This document shows positions 1-7,227 of a DNA stretch of 16,143 bases, one piece after another. Each line of letters starts with the position of its first letter. The first letter of the stretch is position 1. The stretch covers positions 32,784-48,926 of the forward strand of contig MHFM01000054.1 in the NCBI GenBank assembly GCA_001804205.1, written 5' to 3'. The notes beneath the pieces are model-generated. The model was not told the origin of the DNA. It did no database searches and worked only from the letters and a program-made list of their open reading frames with translations. Position numbers and translations under genes: made by a program. Source of the stretch: Omnitrophica bacterium RIFCSPLOWO2_01_FULL_45_10b. Lineage in GTDB: Bacteria > Omnitrophota > Omnitrophia > Omnitrophales > Danuiimicrobiaceae.

Positions 1-1
1 T

Positions 2-349
2 TTTGAAAGTTCGTTCAGGCGCAACTATATCCATGTTCGCGATGTTAGCGGCGTCTTCCGGTTTGGCATTCAGAATTTCAGCCGCATGAAAGGACAGATC
101 TACAATGTTGGTCTTTCGGAAGCAAATCTATCTAAGAAAGAGCTTTGCGAACGCATTCAGAAATATGTTCCTGATTTTGTTTTTCTGGATGCCCCGATCG
201 GAAAAGACCCGGATCAGCGCAATTACATTGTTTCCAACGCGAAACTGGAATCGGCTGGTTTTAAGACAACCAACTCTCTTGATTTCGGAATTCAGGAACT
301 GATCAAAGGATTTACCATGATTCGTAATACGGTCTACGGGAATGTTTGA
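2..349 (+). CDS. Extended SDR NAD-dependent epimerase/dehydratase, C-terminal part (5' end outside window)
   Basis: The frame is open from the left edge with no stop, and the ATG at 86 is internal: residues encoded upstream of it are typical of the family. The first visible stretch reads RRNYIHVRDV (about positions 17-46). This matches the conserved strand near the C-terminal substrate-binding domain of extended SDRs (R-x-[FY]-I-H-V-x-D). It is followed by a QIYNVG strand and, near the end, DQRNYIVSNAKLESAGFK, the closing segment typical of nucleotide-sugar epimerases/dehydratases. The Rossmann fold and the catalytic S/Y/K residues lie outside the window, so the exact reaction (4-epimerase, 4,6-dehydratase or reductase) cannot be named. 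It does not look like GDP-mannose 4,6-dehydratase at the C terminus. Its last 8 nt overlap the start of the FAD oxidoreductase gene, which suggests translational coupling and a shared pathway. Confidence 0.85.
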   Translation, partial: FESSFRRNYIHVRDVSGVFRFGIQNFSRMKGQIYNVGLSEANLSKKELCERIQKYVPDFVFLDAPIGKDPDQRNYIVSNAKLESAGFKTTNSLDFGIQELIKGFTMIRNTVYGNV

Positions 350-1541
350 AGAATGCGATTATCTTGTGATTGGTGCCGGTATTATTGGATTGACGGTTGC
401 CCGCAAACTTAATCAGCGTTATCCTGCGACACAAATTACTTTAATCGAAAAAGAACCTGACGTAGCTCTCCACAGCAGCGGCCGTAACAGCGGTGTCCTT
501 CACGCCGGATTTTATTACACAGCGGATTCCCTCAAGGCGAAATTGACTCGAGACGGTAATGCCGCCATGCGCAAATATTGCCAACAAAACGGGCTCCGAA
601 TTAATGAATGCCAAAAGGTAGTTGTCACGCAAACCCCGGAAGAACTCCCCGCTCTTTTTGAACTTCAAAAACGGGGGAAGACGAATGGGGTCGATGTCCG
701 AATGATCGACGAAAACGAACTGGCTGAAATAGATCCAAACGCCCGAACCCATCAATACGCCCTCTATTCGCCCACCACTGCGACTGTGGATCCTATTGAA
801 GTGAACCAGTGCCTGAAGAATGAGCTGATCAAAAAAGGCGTTCGGATCTATTTTGTTGAGTCTTACTTAAAACGAATTTCCGGCAACAAAATCCAAACCT
901 CTAAACGGGTGATCGAATCGAAGCGCCTCATTAACACAGCAGGTCTTTACGCGGATCGGATCGCCAGGGATTTTGGCTATTCGCAAGATTATACGATCAT
1001 TCCGTTCAAGGGAATCTATCTAAAGTATTCTCGTGAGGATAAGCCTGTCCGGACGAATATTTATCCCGTACCTAATCTCAAAAATCCATTCCTCGGTGTT
1101 CACTACACGATTACGGTGGATGGCGCGATTAAGATCGGGCCAACGGCGATTCCGGCTTTTTGGCGGGAAAATTACAGCGGGCTGGAACGCTTTGATGCAA
1201 GGGAAATGGTCGAAATAGTGGCGCGTGAGGCTCAGCTATTTCTGTTGAACTCTTTCGGTTTCCGAGATCTGGCGTTTGAGGAAATTCAAAAATACAACCG
1301 CAGCTATTTTGCGAATCTTGCGGCGCGACTAGTCAAGTCGATCGACGTAAAAGGCTTTCAAGAATGGACCCGTCCTGGAATACGGGCGCAGCTCGTCAAC
1401 ACCAGGACGCTCAAGCTTGTCATGGATTTTGTTGTGGAAGGAGATGAATTAAGTACTCATATTCTGAATGCTGTTTCTCCGGCCTTTACCTGCAGTTTTC
1501 CTTTTGCAAAGATGATTGTTGACCGCATCGTTAAGGCCTGA
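342..1541 (+). CDS. FAD-dependent oxidoreductase, L-2-hydroxyglutarate oxidase (LhgO/L2HGDH) family
   Basis: The 399-residue protein starts with a dinucleotide-binding fold: GAGIIG at residues 11-16, and E36 placed to hold the FAD ribose. Next comes the family signature around residues 45-63 (SSGRNSGVLHAGFYY, then SLKAKL), matching the HNSGVxHxGxYYxPGSLKAxL block of L-2-hydroxyglutarate oxidases. The C terminus has the GIRAQL element and the NAVSPAFTCS element, equivalent to the GVRAQ and NAPSPxxT motifs that close the flavin site. Length is normal for the family. Known members oxidise L-2-hydroxyglutarate to 2-oxoglutarate and pass electrons to the quinone pool or oxygen. Here the gene overlaps an SDR sugar gene by 8 nt inside a glycan locus. 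A sugar-derived 2-hydroxy acid or a glycan precursor is therefore a possible substrate (inference). The ATG at 342 has a GGGA directly upstream, and the GxGxxG lies at the expected distance from it. Family is firm; substrate is not. Confidence 0.85.
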   Translation: MFEECDYLVIGAGIIGLTVARKLNQRYPATQITLIEKEPDVALHSSGRNSGVLHAGFYYTADSLKAKLTRDGNAAMRKYCQQNGLRINECQKVVVTQTPEELPALFELQKRGKTNGVDVRMIDENELAEIDPNARTHQYALYSPTTATVDPIEVNQCLKNELIKKGVRIYFVESYLKRISGNKIQTSKRVIESKRLINTAGLYADRIARDFGYSQDYTIIPFKGIYLKYSREDKPVRTNIYPVPNLKNPFLGVHYTITVDGAIKIGPTAIPAFWRENYSGLERFDAREMVEIVAREAQLFLLNSFGFRDLAFEEIQKYNRSYFANLAARLVKSIDVKGFQEWTRPGIRAQLVNTRTLKLVMDFVVEGDELSTHILNAVSPAFTCSFPFAKMIVDRIVKA

Positions 1542-1704
1542 TTTTTTGTTTGGTTTTCTATTTTTCTATGTTAAACTCATTTTTTGTTTGTCGAAATAGC
1601 TCCTCAACCCACAAAATACGGGCATATATTATATTTAAACTATGCTTCGCTTGAAGTCTTACGCCGTGAGAAGCCGTTATCAATTTTTTTGAGGTCCATT
1701 CTGA
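1542..1704. other. Intergenic gap with AT-rich, possibly promoter-bearing sequence
   Basis: This 163-bp gap holds no convincing reading frame on either strand. Its left part is T-rich (several runs of five or six T just after the stop codon), but I find no GC-rich stem in front of them, so I do not call a terminator. Positions 1625-1635 contain overlapping TATATT/TATTAT hexamers that could serve as a -10 element. No hexamer resembling TTGACA sits 16-18 bp upstream. A promoter for the downstream SDR gene is likely from the layout but is not resolved in the sequence. Confidence 0.35.
1691..1694 (+). promoter_or_regulatory. Shine-Dalgarno-like GAGG before the fucose-synthase-like gene
   Basis: GAGG lies 10 nt before the ATG at 1705 and 25 nt before the second in-frame ATG at 1720. 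This favours the upstream start, giving a protein that begins MSIRVMNRN. Most other genes in this window lack so clear a ribosome binding site. Confidence 0.5.
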
Positions 1705-2649
1705 ATGAGCATTAGGGTTATGAATCGTAATTCTCGAGTTTTTGTGGCGGGAGTTTCGACTTTGGCTGGGCGGGCCCTCCAATCTTATTTGCGTAAAGTC
1801 GGATGGTGTGTGCTTCAATCCGATGTGGAGCCGGACTTTGCAAATGCTGAAGCCGCTTATAACATATTTGAGAAAATACGTCCTGATTACGTATGGGCGG
1901 TTGCGGGAAAGTCGGGCGGGATCGATGCCAATCAGAATTACCCGGCCGAGTTGATGCGCAATAATTTGCTTGCGGCCGCACATATTTTCGAGGCGGCGCG
2001 ACGTGTCAACGTCAAGAAACTTTTATATTTGGCCAGTTCGTGCATCTATCCCAGGGATTGCCTCCAGCCCATGCGCGCTCAAGATATTAGGAGCGGGCCG
2101 CTTGAGCCAACGAGTGAGGCGTATGCGACCGCAAAATTGGCCGCGCTCAAACTTTGTGAAGCATACCGCCGCCAGTACGGTGTGTCTTTTATCACGGCGA
2201 TTGTCGCCGATGCCTTTGGCCCTGAGACCGAATTTGATCCTAAAAATTCCCATGTTATTCCCGCGCTCATTTATAAAATGCATCGCGCGAAAATTGAGAG
2301 ACAGAAAGAAATGAGTGTCTGGGGCAGCGGGAAGCCTGTCCGTGATTTTATTTACAGTGAAGATTTGGCGGATGCTTGTCTGTGTGTGATGGAGAATTGG
2401 GACGACCAGGAACCGATCAATTTGAGCGCTTCGAATCCTGTGTCAATCGCGGATTTGGCACAACTTATCCGGGAGGTCGTTGGATTTTCAGGCCGTCTAA
2501 TATTTGACCTTTCCAAACCGGATGGGGCACCCTCCAAAATTCTCGATGCTGGGACGCTCTTCAAGCTGGGCTGGCGCCCCAAGGTTTCATTTCCGGACGC
2601 CTTAAAAAAGACTTATGAAGCTTTTCTTGCGGATCAACCACTTCTGTGA
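1705..2649 (+). CDS. GDP-L-fucose synthase-like extended SDR (4-keto-6-deoxy-hexose epimerase/reductase)
   Basis: The 314-residue length is normal for the family. Visible family blocks are AGKSGGIDAN (residues 67-76), the SSCIYP strand (111-116), EPTSEAYATAK containing the YxxxK pair (Y140, K144), and NSHVIPA (from 180). The C-terminal SKILDAGTLFKLGW element corresponds to the RKLLDxSKLxxLGW end of Fcl/WcaG proteins. The catalytic Ser/Tyr/Lys are present. So are the Cys (C113) and His (H182) at the positions used for 3,5-epimerisation in GDP-fucose synthase, so a full epimerase-reductase reaction is plausible. The cofactor loop is odd: GVSTLAG (16-22) has Thr where the GxxGxxG motif has its second Gly. 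No GDP-mannose 4,6-dehydratase gene is visible nearby, so the true substrate may be another NDP-4-keto sugar. Acts in the cytoplasm with NAD(P)H (family knowledge). Confidence 0.8.
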   Translation: MSIRVMNRNSRVFVAGVSTLAGRALQSYLRKVGWCVLQSDVEPDFANAEAAYNIFEKIRPDYVWAVAGKSGGIDANQNYPAELMRNNLLAAAHIFEAARRVNVKKLLYLASSCIYPRDCLQPMRAQDIRSGPLEPTSEAYATAKLAALKLCEAYRRQYGVSFITAIVADAFGPETEFDPKNSHVIPALIYKMHRAKIERQKEMSVWGSGKPVRDFIYSEDLADACLCVMENWDDQEPINLSASNPVSIADLAQLIREVVGFSGRLIFDLSKPDGAPSKILDAGTLFKLGWRPKVSFPDALKKTYEAFLADQPLL

Positions 2650-2684
2650 CGTATGCGTAAAAATTTTGGGTTTGAGAGCATGGG

Positions 2685-5090
2685 GTGGCTTTGATACAAC
2701 GGATGGTAGAGTATCGCGATTTCACGATGACTAAAAATTTTTTTGTGAAACAGGCAGCGCTGTTACTCGGCATGTTTTTTCTGACCGCCGTTTTTTTTTA
2801 TGTTCCGATCTTTTCAAAGATATCGATCACCATTAGCGATGGTTGGAACGAATGGTCAGGCGCCATTTTTTTCAAAAGATGGATATCTCAAGGGGTTTTT
2901 CCTCTTTGGAATCCGGATGTGGGTTTTGGAACTCCCGAGTGGACTGCCATTAACCCTCTGGCGTTACATCAATTGCTTCTTTTTCTGTTGCCACCAGAAA
3001 TTGTCTGGAATTTAGTTAAAGTTCTTAATTTTGTCCTTTCCGGCTGGTTTCTTTCACTTTATCTTTTGCGCAGACTGAAAACACTTTTTCCGGCATTCTT
3101 GGGGGGTCTCATCGGTGCCGTTGCGCAATTAAACGTTGACATTGCTTTTGCTTCCTATTTTTTGTTCGTTCTATCGTTTCTTCTGGCCGATCGTTTCGTC
3201 AATTTACGGACTTATTCAGCCGGGTTAGTATTTGCAGGATCCTTTTTTGTTTTTTGCTTAAGCGCTCTTCCGCAACCTGTCCTTTGCGCAGCCCTTTTCC
3301 TCTTCAGCTATATCGCGGTTCACTTTGGCTTGCACCGGAATTTTAATTTTCGTTTGTGGCTTACCACGTTATTTCCTTTTGTGATGGTACTCCTGTTTTT
3401 TTCACCGCAAATCCTGCGGGTTAAAGAAGCTCTCGACTTATCCGATCGTGCGAATGTCGCCAATGGGGAAGTTTTTTCGGTTTTTCCATGGGAATATCTC
3501 CACCTTTTTTGGCCCCACTTTCTTCTTAACTCCCAAGATCTGGTCGTGAATGTGATCCCAGGACGAATGATCGCTGCCTTGCAAAATTATCTTTCAAATT
3601 TTGTCAACGTTCGCTTCAGCGCGTTTTCTTATTACGGTATTTTCTCTTTTTTTGCCGTCTCCTGTCTTTTTTTCAAGAGAAATCTTAAACCTTTTGAAAA
3701 AACGCTTTTGTGGATCTTGATCTTTTTTATCTTGGCTGCCCCGATTTTAAACCCGCTTTTCTATCCCATCATGAAACGTATCCCTGTGTTGGGCCTGGCA
3801 AGCACTGCGTCGCTTTTTGGAGCTGTCTACATCACCGTACTACTGCTCTTTGTCTCAATTTTAGCAGCGATTTCCCTAGGATATCTCTCGAACACAAAAA
3901 TATCTTCCGAGTTTAATTTGGGTCGTATCAAAAAGCTTTTCATCGGCTTCGCGGTATTTGTTATTCTAGTTTCGTTATTTCGGCTACTCATTTACACAGC
4001 CTTTCATTTTAAAAGCGATCCTGTCCGGGCGTTTTTGAGTCGATGGTTGATTCCTTTATTTTCTTCGAAACAGTTTCATCAGGCACCTGAGTTTTATGCC
4101 CAAAGGATTGCGCAAGCGATCCATTTTTTGGAACTTTGGTCCTCTCCTCGCAATGTCTATTTTTATATACCCGTTTTCTTGATTTTGAGTTCGATGGCAA
4201 TCTTGTATGGCCGCCTGACCGAAAAAATTGGGAAGGCTTCTTTTTTCATTGCCTGTTTTGGTTTGCTCATGCTTGATGCAAAAATCTTCCATCCGATGAG
4301 TTTTCATGCACCGCAAGATCTCGCGCCATTGAGGGAAGAAGCGGATTTCATCAAAAAAGATAAAACTATTTTCCGGGTGATGGCTTTGCAGGACGGTTCC
4401 CCGGAAGCGGCTGATGCCAGAGCCAATGACATGCGCAATGTCATCCTACGCCCCGAAAGCCAGCTTATTTATGGTCTCTCATCGCCGGAATGTCTCCGGT
4501 CCGTGATCATCAAAGACTTCAACGACTACATGCGGCGGATGACGGTGGAAGGGGGAACGCGGGGACGGCTTGTCGGAGAAATCGAGACTATTCGCGATGC
4601 CTCACTTCTTGATTTAGCGAATATTAAATATTTGATCGCTCCTTTATCCAAAGGAGCAGACGCTTTTCCTCCGGACCGCTACGAACATGTCTATCAGACT
4701 GCCCGCTGCAATATTTTTAGAAATAAGTTCTCCAAAGAACGCGCCTTTTTTCTTTCGCCACAAACGAACGGTTCTGTTACCGTCGAGCAATATTCACCGC
4801 ACCGGATCCGCCTGAAGGTTCGAGCGGATAGTCCCGATGAACTTGTCTTGACGGATCAATATTATCCAGGTTGGAACGCATTTGTGGATGGTATTCCAAC
4901 TCCAATTACGAAGTTTCAGGGAACATTTCGAAAGATTGCGATTCCAAGCGGGCAGCACACGATTGAATTTAAATTTCAACCAACCTACCTATCGTATAGC
5001 ATATTCTTACCACTTCTTGGAGTTATCTTGGTGTTAGGATGTTTATTTAAGTCGAGCCATGAGGAATCAAAAATCATCGAAAATAAGTAA
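2685..5090 (+). CDS. YfhO-family polytopic membrane protein (GT-C-like)
   Basis: This protein of about 800 residues has a hydrophobic N-terminal anchor followed by a first extracytoplasmic loop, SDGWNEWSGA (about 51-60) then PLWNPDVGFG (about 73-82). That loop resembles the D-x-x-x-Q/E and PLWNP-x-x-x-G pattern of the YfhO family. About a dozen further hydrophobic segments follow to about residue 540. The C-terminal extracytoplasmic domain contains LTDQYYPGWNAFVDG (about 722-736), then the PSGQHTIEFKFQP strand and a last transmembrane helix. These are hallmarks of YfhO. In Firmicutes YfhO glycosylates lipoteichoic acid, and other members are linked to surface-glycan loci. The start is uncertain: GTG at 2685 has GAGAG 6 nt upstream, while the in-frame ATGs at 2703 and 2727 would put the first helix closer to the N terminus. 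It begins 35 nt after the SDR gene, so the two are probably co-transcribed. No promoter or terminator is visible between them. Confidence 0.8.
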   Translation: MALIQRMVEYRDFTMTKNFFVKQAALLLGMFFLTAVFFYVPIFSKISITISDGWNEWSGAIFFKRWISQGVFPLWNPDVGFGTPEWTAINPLALHQLLLFLLPPEIVWNLVKVLNFVLSGWFLSLYLLRRLKTLFPAFLGGLIGAVAQLNVDIAFASYFLFVLSFLLADRFVNLRTYSAGLVFAGSFFVFCLSALPQPVLCAALFLFSYIAVHFGLHRNFNFRLWLTTLFPFVMVLLFFSPQILRVKEALDLSDRANVANGEVFSVFPWEYLHLFWPHFLLNSQDLVVNVIPGRMIAALQNYLSNFVNVRFSAFSYYGIFSFFAVSCLFFKRNLKPFEKTLLWILIFFILAAPILNPLFYPIMKRIPVLGLASTASLFGAVYITVLLLFVSILAAISLGYLSNTKISSEFNLGRIKKLFIGFAVFVILVSLFRLLIYTAFHFKSDPVRAFLSRWLIPLFSSKQFHQAPEFYAQRIAQAIHFLELWSSPRNVYFYIPVFLILSSMAILYGRLTEKIGKASFFIACFGLLMLDAKIFHPMSFHAPQDLAPLREEADFIKKDKTIFRVMALQDGSPEAADARANDMRNVILRPESQLIYGLSSPECLRSVIIKDFNDYMRRMTVEGGTRGRLVGEIETIRDASLLDLANIKYLIAPLSKGADAFPPDRYEHVYQTARCNIFRNKFSKERAFFLSPQTNGSVTVEQYSPHRIRLKVRADSPDELVLTDQYYPGWNAFVDGIPTPITKFQGTFRKIAIPSGQHTIEFKFQPTYLSYSIFLPLLGVILVLGCLFKSSHEESKIIENK

Positions 5091-5094
5091 ACGC

Positions 5095-5125
5095 TTGTTG
5101 CCTGTATTTTTTTAGGTATTATAAT
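5095..5125 (+). promoter_or_regulatory. Candidate sigma-70-type promoter before the methyltransferase gene
   Basis: A perfect TATAAT lies at 5120-5125. Upstream are TTGTTG (5095-5100) and the overlapping TTGCCT (5098-5103). TTGCCT to TATAAT gives a 16-bp spacer; TTGTTG to the overlapping TATTAT (5117-5122) also gives 16 bp. Transcription would start near 5131-5133. This is seen in sequence only; AT-rich DNA yields such matches by chance, so confidence is moderate. Confidence 0.45.
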
Positions 5126-5178
5126 GCACGTTTCATGTGATTCAACGAACCAAGAAAGACAACATTTCATGTGCAAAA

Positions 5179-5724
5179 ATGGATAAATTAAACGAAGAAT
5201 GGCTTGATCATCAGATCAATTTTTACTTTCGTTATAAACGCAAACTGCTTGAATCTATGATTGAGGGAACCTGCATCAATGTGGGATGCGGGAGCCACCT
5301 CATTGAAAATGCGTTAAACATAGATGAAGGCCTGCCTGAATTGCCTTACCCCGATAATAGCTTTGATACTGTCATTTGCTCTGATGTGCTGGAACACATT
5401 GGACGTCACCATCGAAAAGCTCTGGCTGAGCTCATGAGAATAGCAAGAAAAAAAGTAATCATTACAGTTCCTGCTTACCGGAGTTTATATGGTAATTATG
5501 ACCGTCTCGTGGGTCATCGAAGAAGATATCACGCCAATGACTTTCCTGACTACAAAACCAGTTATCTTTTTTGGTTCCTTGTTCCGGTTATCTATCTACG
5601 GAAAGTTTTTAACTTGAAACATAAATTGTTACCTAAATTCATCGACGACCTATTTTTTGTACTCTCTCATCTCCGCTTAAATTTTGGAACGACGGTTCTG
5701 GCAATAAAGTATAAGATGCCATGA
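5179..5724 (+). CDS. Compact class I SAM-dependent methyltransferase
   Basis: From the ATG at 5179 the product is 181 residues. Motif I is NVGCGSH (34-40). A very short loop leads to NID (47-49), whose Asp would contact the SAM ribose. LPYPDNSFD (55-63) and SDVLEHI (68-74) form the usual motif II/III region of Methyltransf_11-type enzymes. After the VPAY strand comes NYDRLVGHRRRY (106-117), a block found in methyltransferases of glycan and glycolipid clusters. The section between motifs I and II is shorter than in typical 220-250-residue relatives. The frame extends upstream to a GTG at 5137. That codon would sit only a few nt after the predicted transcription start, so the ATG at 5179 is preferred, although neither start has a good Shine-Dalgarno. 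Likely role: O-methylation of a sugar or lipid intermediate (inference). The next gene begins 37 nt downstream. Confidence 0.75.
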   Translation: MDKLNEEWLDHQINFYFRYKRKLLESMIEGTCINVGCGSHLIENALNIDEGLPELPYPDNSFDTVICSDVLEHIGRHHRKALAELMRIARKKVIITVPAYRSLYGNYDRLVGHRRRYHANDFPDYKTSYLFWFLVPVIYLRKVFNLKHKLLPKFIDDLFFVLSHLRLNFGTTVLAIKYKMP

Positions 5725-5763
5725 ATTCCGAGAGTTTCAGGGCAACGTTTCGATTACCGGAAT
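5725..5763 (+). repeat. Short inverted repeat spanning the gap and reaching the next start codon
   Basis: ATTCCG at 5725-5730 is exactly complementary to CGGAAT at 5758-5763, with 27 nt between. The right arm covers the first two bases of the ATG at 5762. It could fold over the start site of the glycosyltransferase gene. Six base pairs with a long loop is weak and may be chance. Confidence 0.2.
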
Positions 5764-7222
5764 GGGGCAGGAAATGATTCTTTGGAACGCCTTTTATGAA
5801 TATTTTTTGACTAAAGGGGAAACGGTACGCACAATAGCAGTGGGGATTCTTTTAGGTTTTTTTTTCTTTCGTCGATTCGGAATCATTGAAAAATACAAGA
5901 AATATTTTCTAAAAATTTCACCTCGAAAATGGCTTATCTTAATTCTTTTCCTTGGTTTCGTACTTCGTCTTGCATGGGTGATATGGTCGCCGTATAGTCC
6001 GCCCGCGGCAGGTACTGAGGATACTTTCATGATCGATCACGCACGTGATCTAGCTAGCGGGAAAGGTTATATCACCGCCGAAGGAGTTCCAAGCGCAAAC
6101 CGACCCATAGGGTATGCGTTGTTACTAGCCGGAATTTTCAAATTATTTGGCGAGAATCTTGACCTTGTCGCGATCATGAACGTTTTTCTCATTCTTCCCA
6201 CTTTGTGGCTCGTCTACAAGATCGGAACCTTAGTAGCAAATCAGTTTGTTGGGCTCTTGGCATCCTTTTTAGTTTCTATCTACCCTACTTCCATTTTTGC
6301 GAGCCGAGTTGTCTTAGAAGAACATGTTTTTATTCCCATGTGGCTGGCAGGTATTCTACTATTAATATTGGACTACCAGAAACCCAATTGGTCCAAGGTC
6401 CTTTGGGCCGCGGTTCTTTTTGCTGTTGGAGCCCACTTCAGAACTTATTCATTTGCGATGGGGCTTGTCGCTTTTTTTATTTGGTTTGTTTTCAAGAAAA
6501 ATTATGGCCAGGCTTTTTTAAGACTTTTCGTTATACAAACGATTATCCTTTTAGTCGCTTTACCTTGGGCTATTCGCAATTATTACAAAATGGGGGAACC
6601 CATCCTTTACTCGACTTACATTGGAGGAGCATTCTATTATTCAAACAATCCCATAAGTGACGTCCGTTATCCAGTCTACCCAACCTTGGAACAAGGTGGG
6701 GATATCGCCTTTTTGCAGGCAAAAACAGAGGTTGAAGTAAACCGCGCCGGAAAGGCTGCGGCGTGGCGCTGGATCAAAAAAAATCCTTCGATCTTTATTC
6801 AAAAAGCTCTCGGCCGAGGTGTCTACCTGCTTGGCCTTTCCAGGGAAGGATGGATCGTGAAGGATAATTTCAACACAATCCATGCCGGCCGTACGCGGCC
6901 TCCGGAAAAGTTGATCAGTAGAATCGATAGGCTGGACAACGACTTTTATGGTGTCATTCTCTTATTATCCCTTTTTGGAATCATTGTCTTCTTTTTCCCC
7001 AAAGCGGAAATTCTGCGCAAACCGGGAATGGCTTATTTACTGGTCACCTTAATCTATTATCTTGGAATCATCTGTTTGACTTTGGGACATCGTAAATACC
7101 GATTTCCCATCGAACCGATCTTTTGTCTCCTTGCTGCGTATGGCATTTCGTTGTTCACAACGCCCAAGCCCTCTGACAAAAAGAATGCCCATGCTGCCAC
7201 CTTGGCGCTGAATAAATCCTGA
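5762..7222 (+). CDS. GT39/ArnT-like polyprenyl-phosphate-sugar glycosyltransferase, integral membrane
   Basis: The 486-residue protein has about eleven hydrophobic segments. The large loop after the second helix (about 72-115) carries acidic residues E86-D87 and D92. It is followed by HARDLASGKGY (about 93-103) and NRPIGYALLL (about 113-122). This is the arrangement of PMT_2/ArnT-like enzymes, where an acidic residue in the first extracytoplasmic loop is catalytic and an R/H-P-P/I-G-Y segment follows. A second large loop lies at about 280-390, and the protein ends in three more helices. Family members move a sugar from a polyprenyl-phosphate donor to a lipid, protein or glycan on the outer face of the cytoplasmic membrane. 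The start could also be the ATG at 5774, which has GGGG 6 nt upstream. The methyltransferase gene lies 37 nt before it, and the next gene starts only 5 nt after its stop, so a shared transcript is likely. Donor and acceptor are unknown. Confidence 0.75.
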   Translation: MGQEMILWNAFYEYFLTKGETVRTIAVGILLGFFFFRRFGIIEKYKKYFLKISPRKWLILILFLGFVLRLAWVIWSPYSPPAAGTEDTFMIDHARDLASGKGYITAEGVPSANRPIGYALLLAGIFKLFGENLDLVAIMNVFLILPTLWLVYKIGTLVANQFVGLLASFLVSIYPTSIFASRVVLEEHVFIPMWLAGILLLILDYQKPNWSKVLWAAVLFAVGAHFRTYSFAMGLVAFFIWFVFKKNYGQAFLRLFVIQTIILLVALPWAIRNYYKMGEPILYSTYIGGAFYYSNNPISDVRYPVYPTLEQGGDIAFLQAKTEVEVNRAGKAAAWRWIKKNPSIFIQKALGRGVYLLGLSREGWIVKDNFNTIHAGRTRPPEKLISRIDRLDNDFYGVILLLSLFGIIVFFFPKAEILRKPGMAYLLVTLIYYLGIICLTLGHRKYRFPIEPIFCLLAAYGISLFTTPKPSDKKNAHAATLALNKS

Positions 7223-7227
7223 GCCTC

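Noticed and set aside
441..755. 104-codon minus-strand frame
   Set aside because: It lies wholly opposite the conserved FAD-binding part of the oxidoreductase and has no recognisable features.
1542..1600. T-rich runs after the FAD oxidoreductase stop as an intrinsic terminator
   Set aside because: No GC-rich stem precedes the T runs; the only nearby dyad is the loopless 6-bp AGGCCT palindrome.
1558..1983. 141-codon minus-strand frame crossing the 1542-1704 gap
   Set aside because: Most of it lies opposite the well-supported SDR gene, it shows no recognisable domain, and it has no convincing start context. It is a shadow frame.
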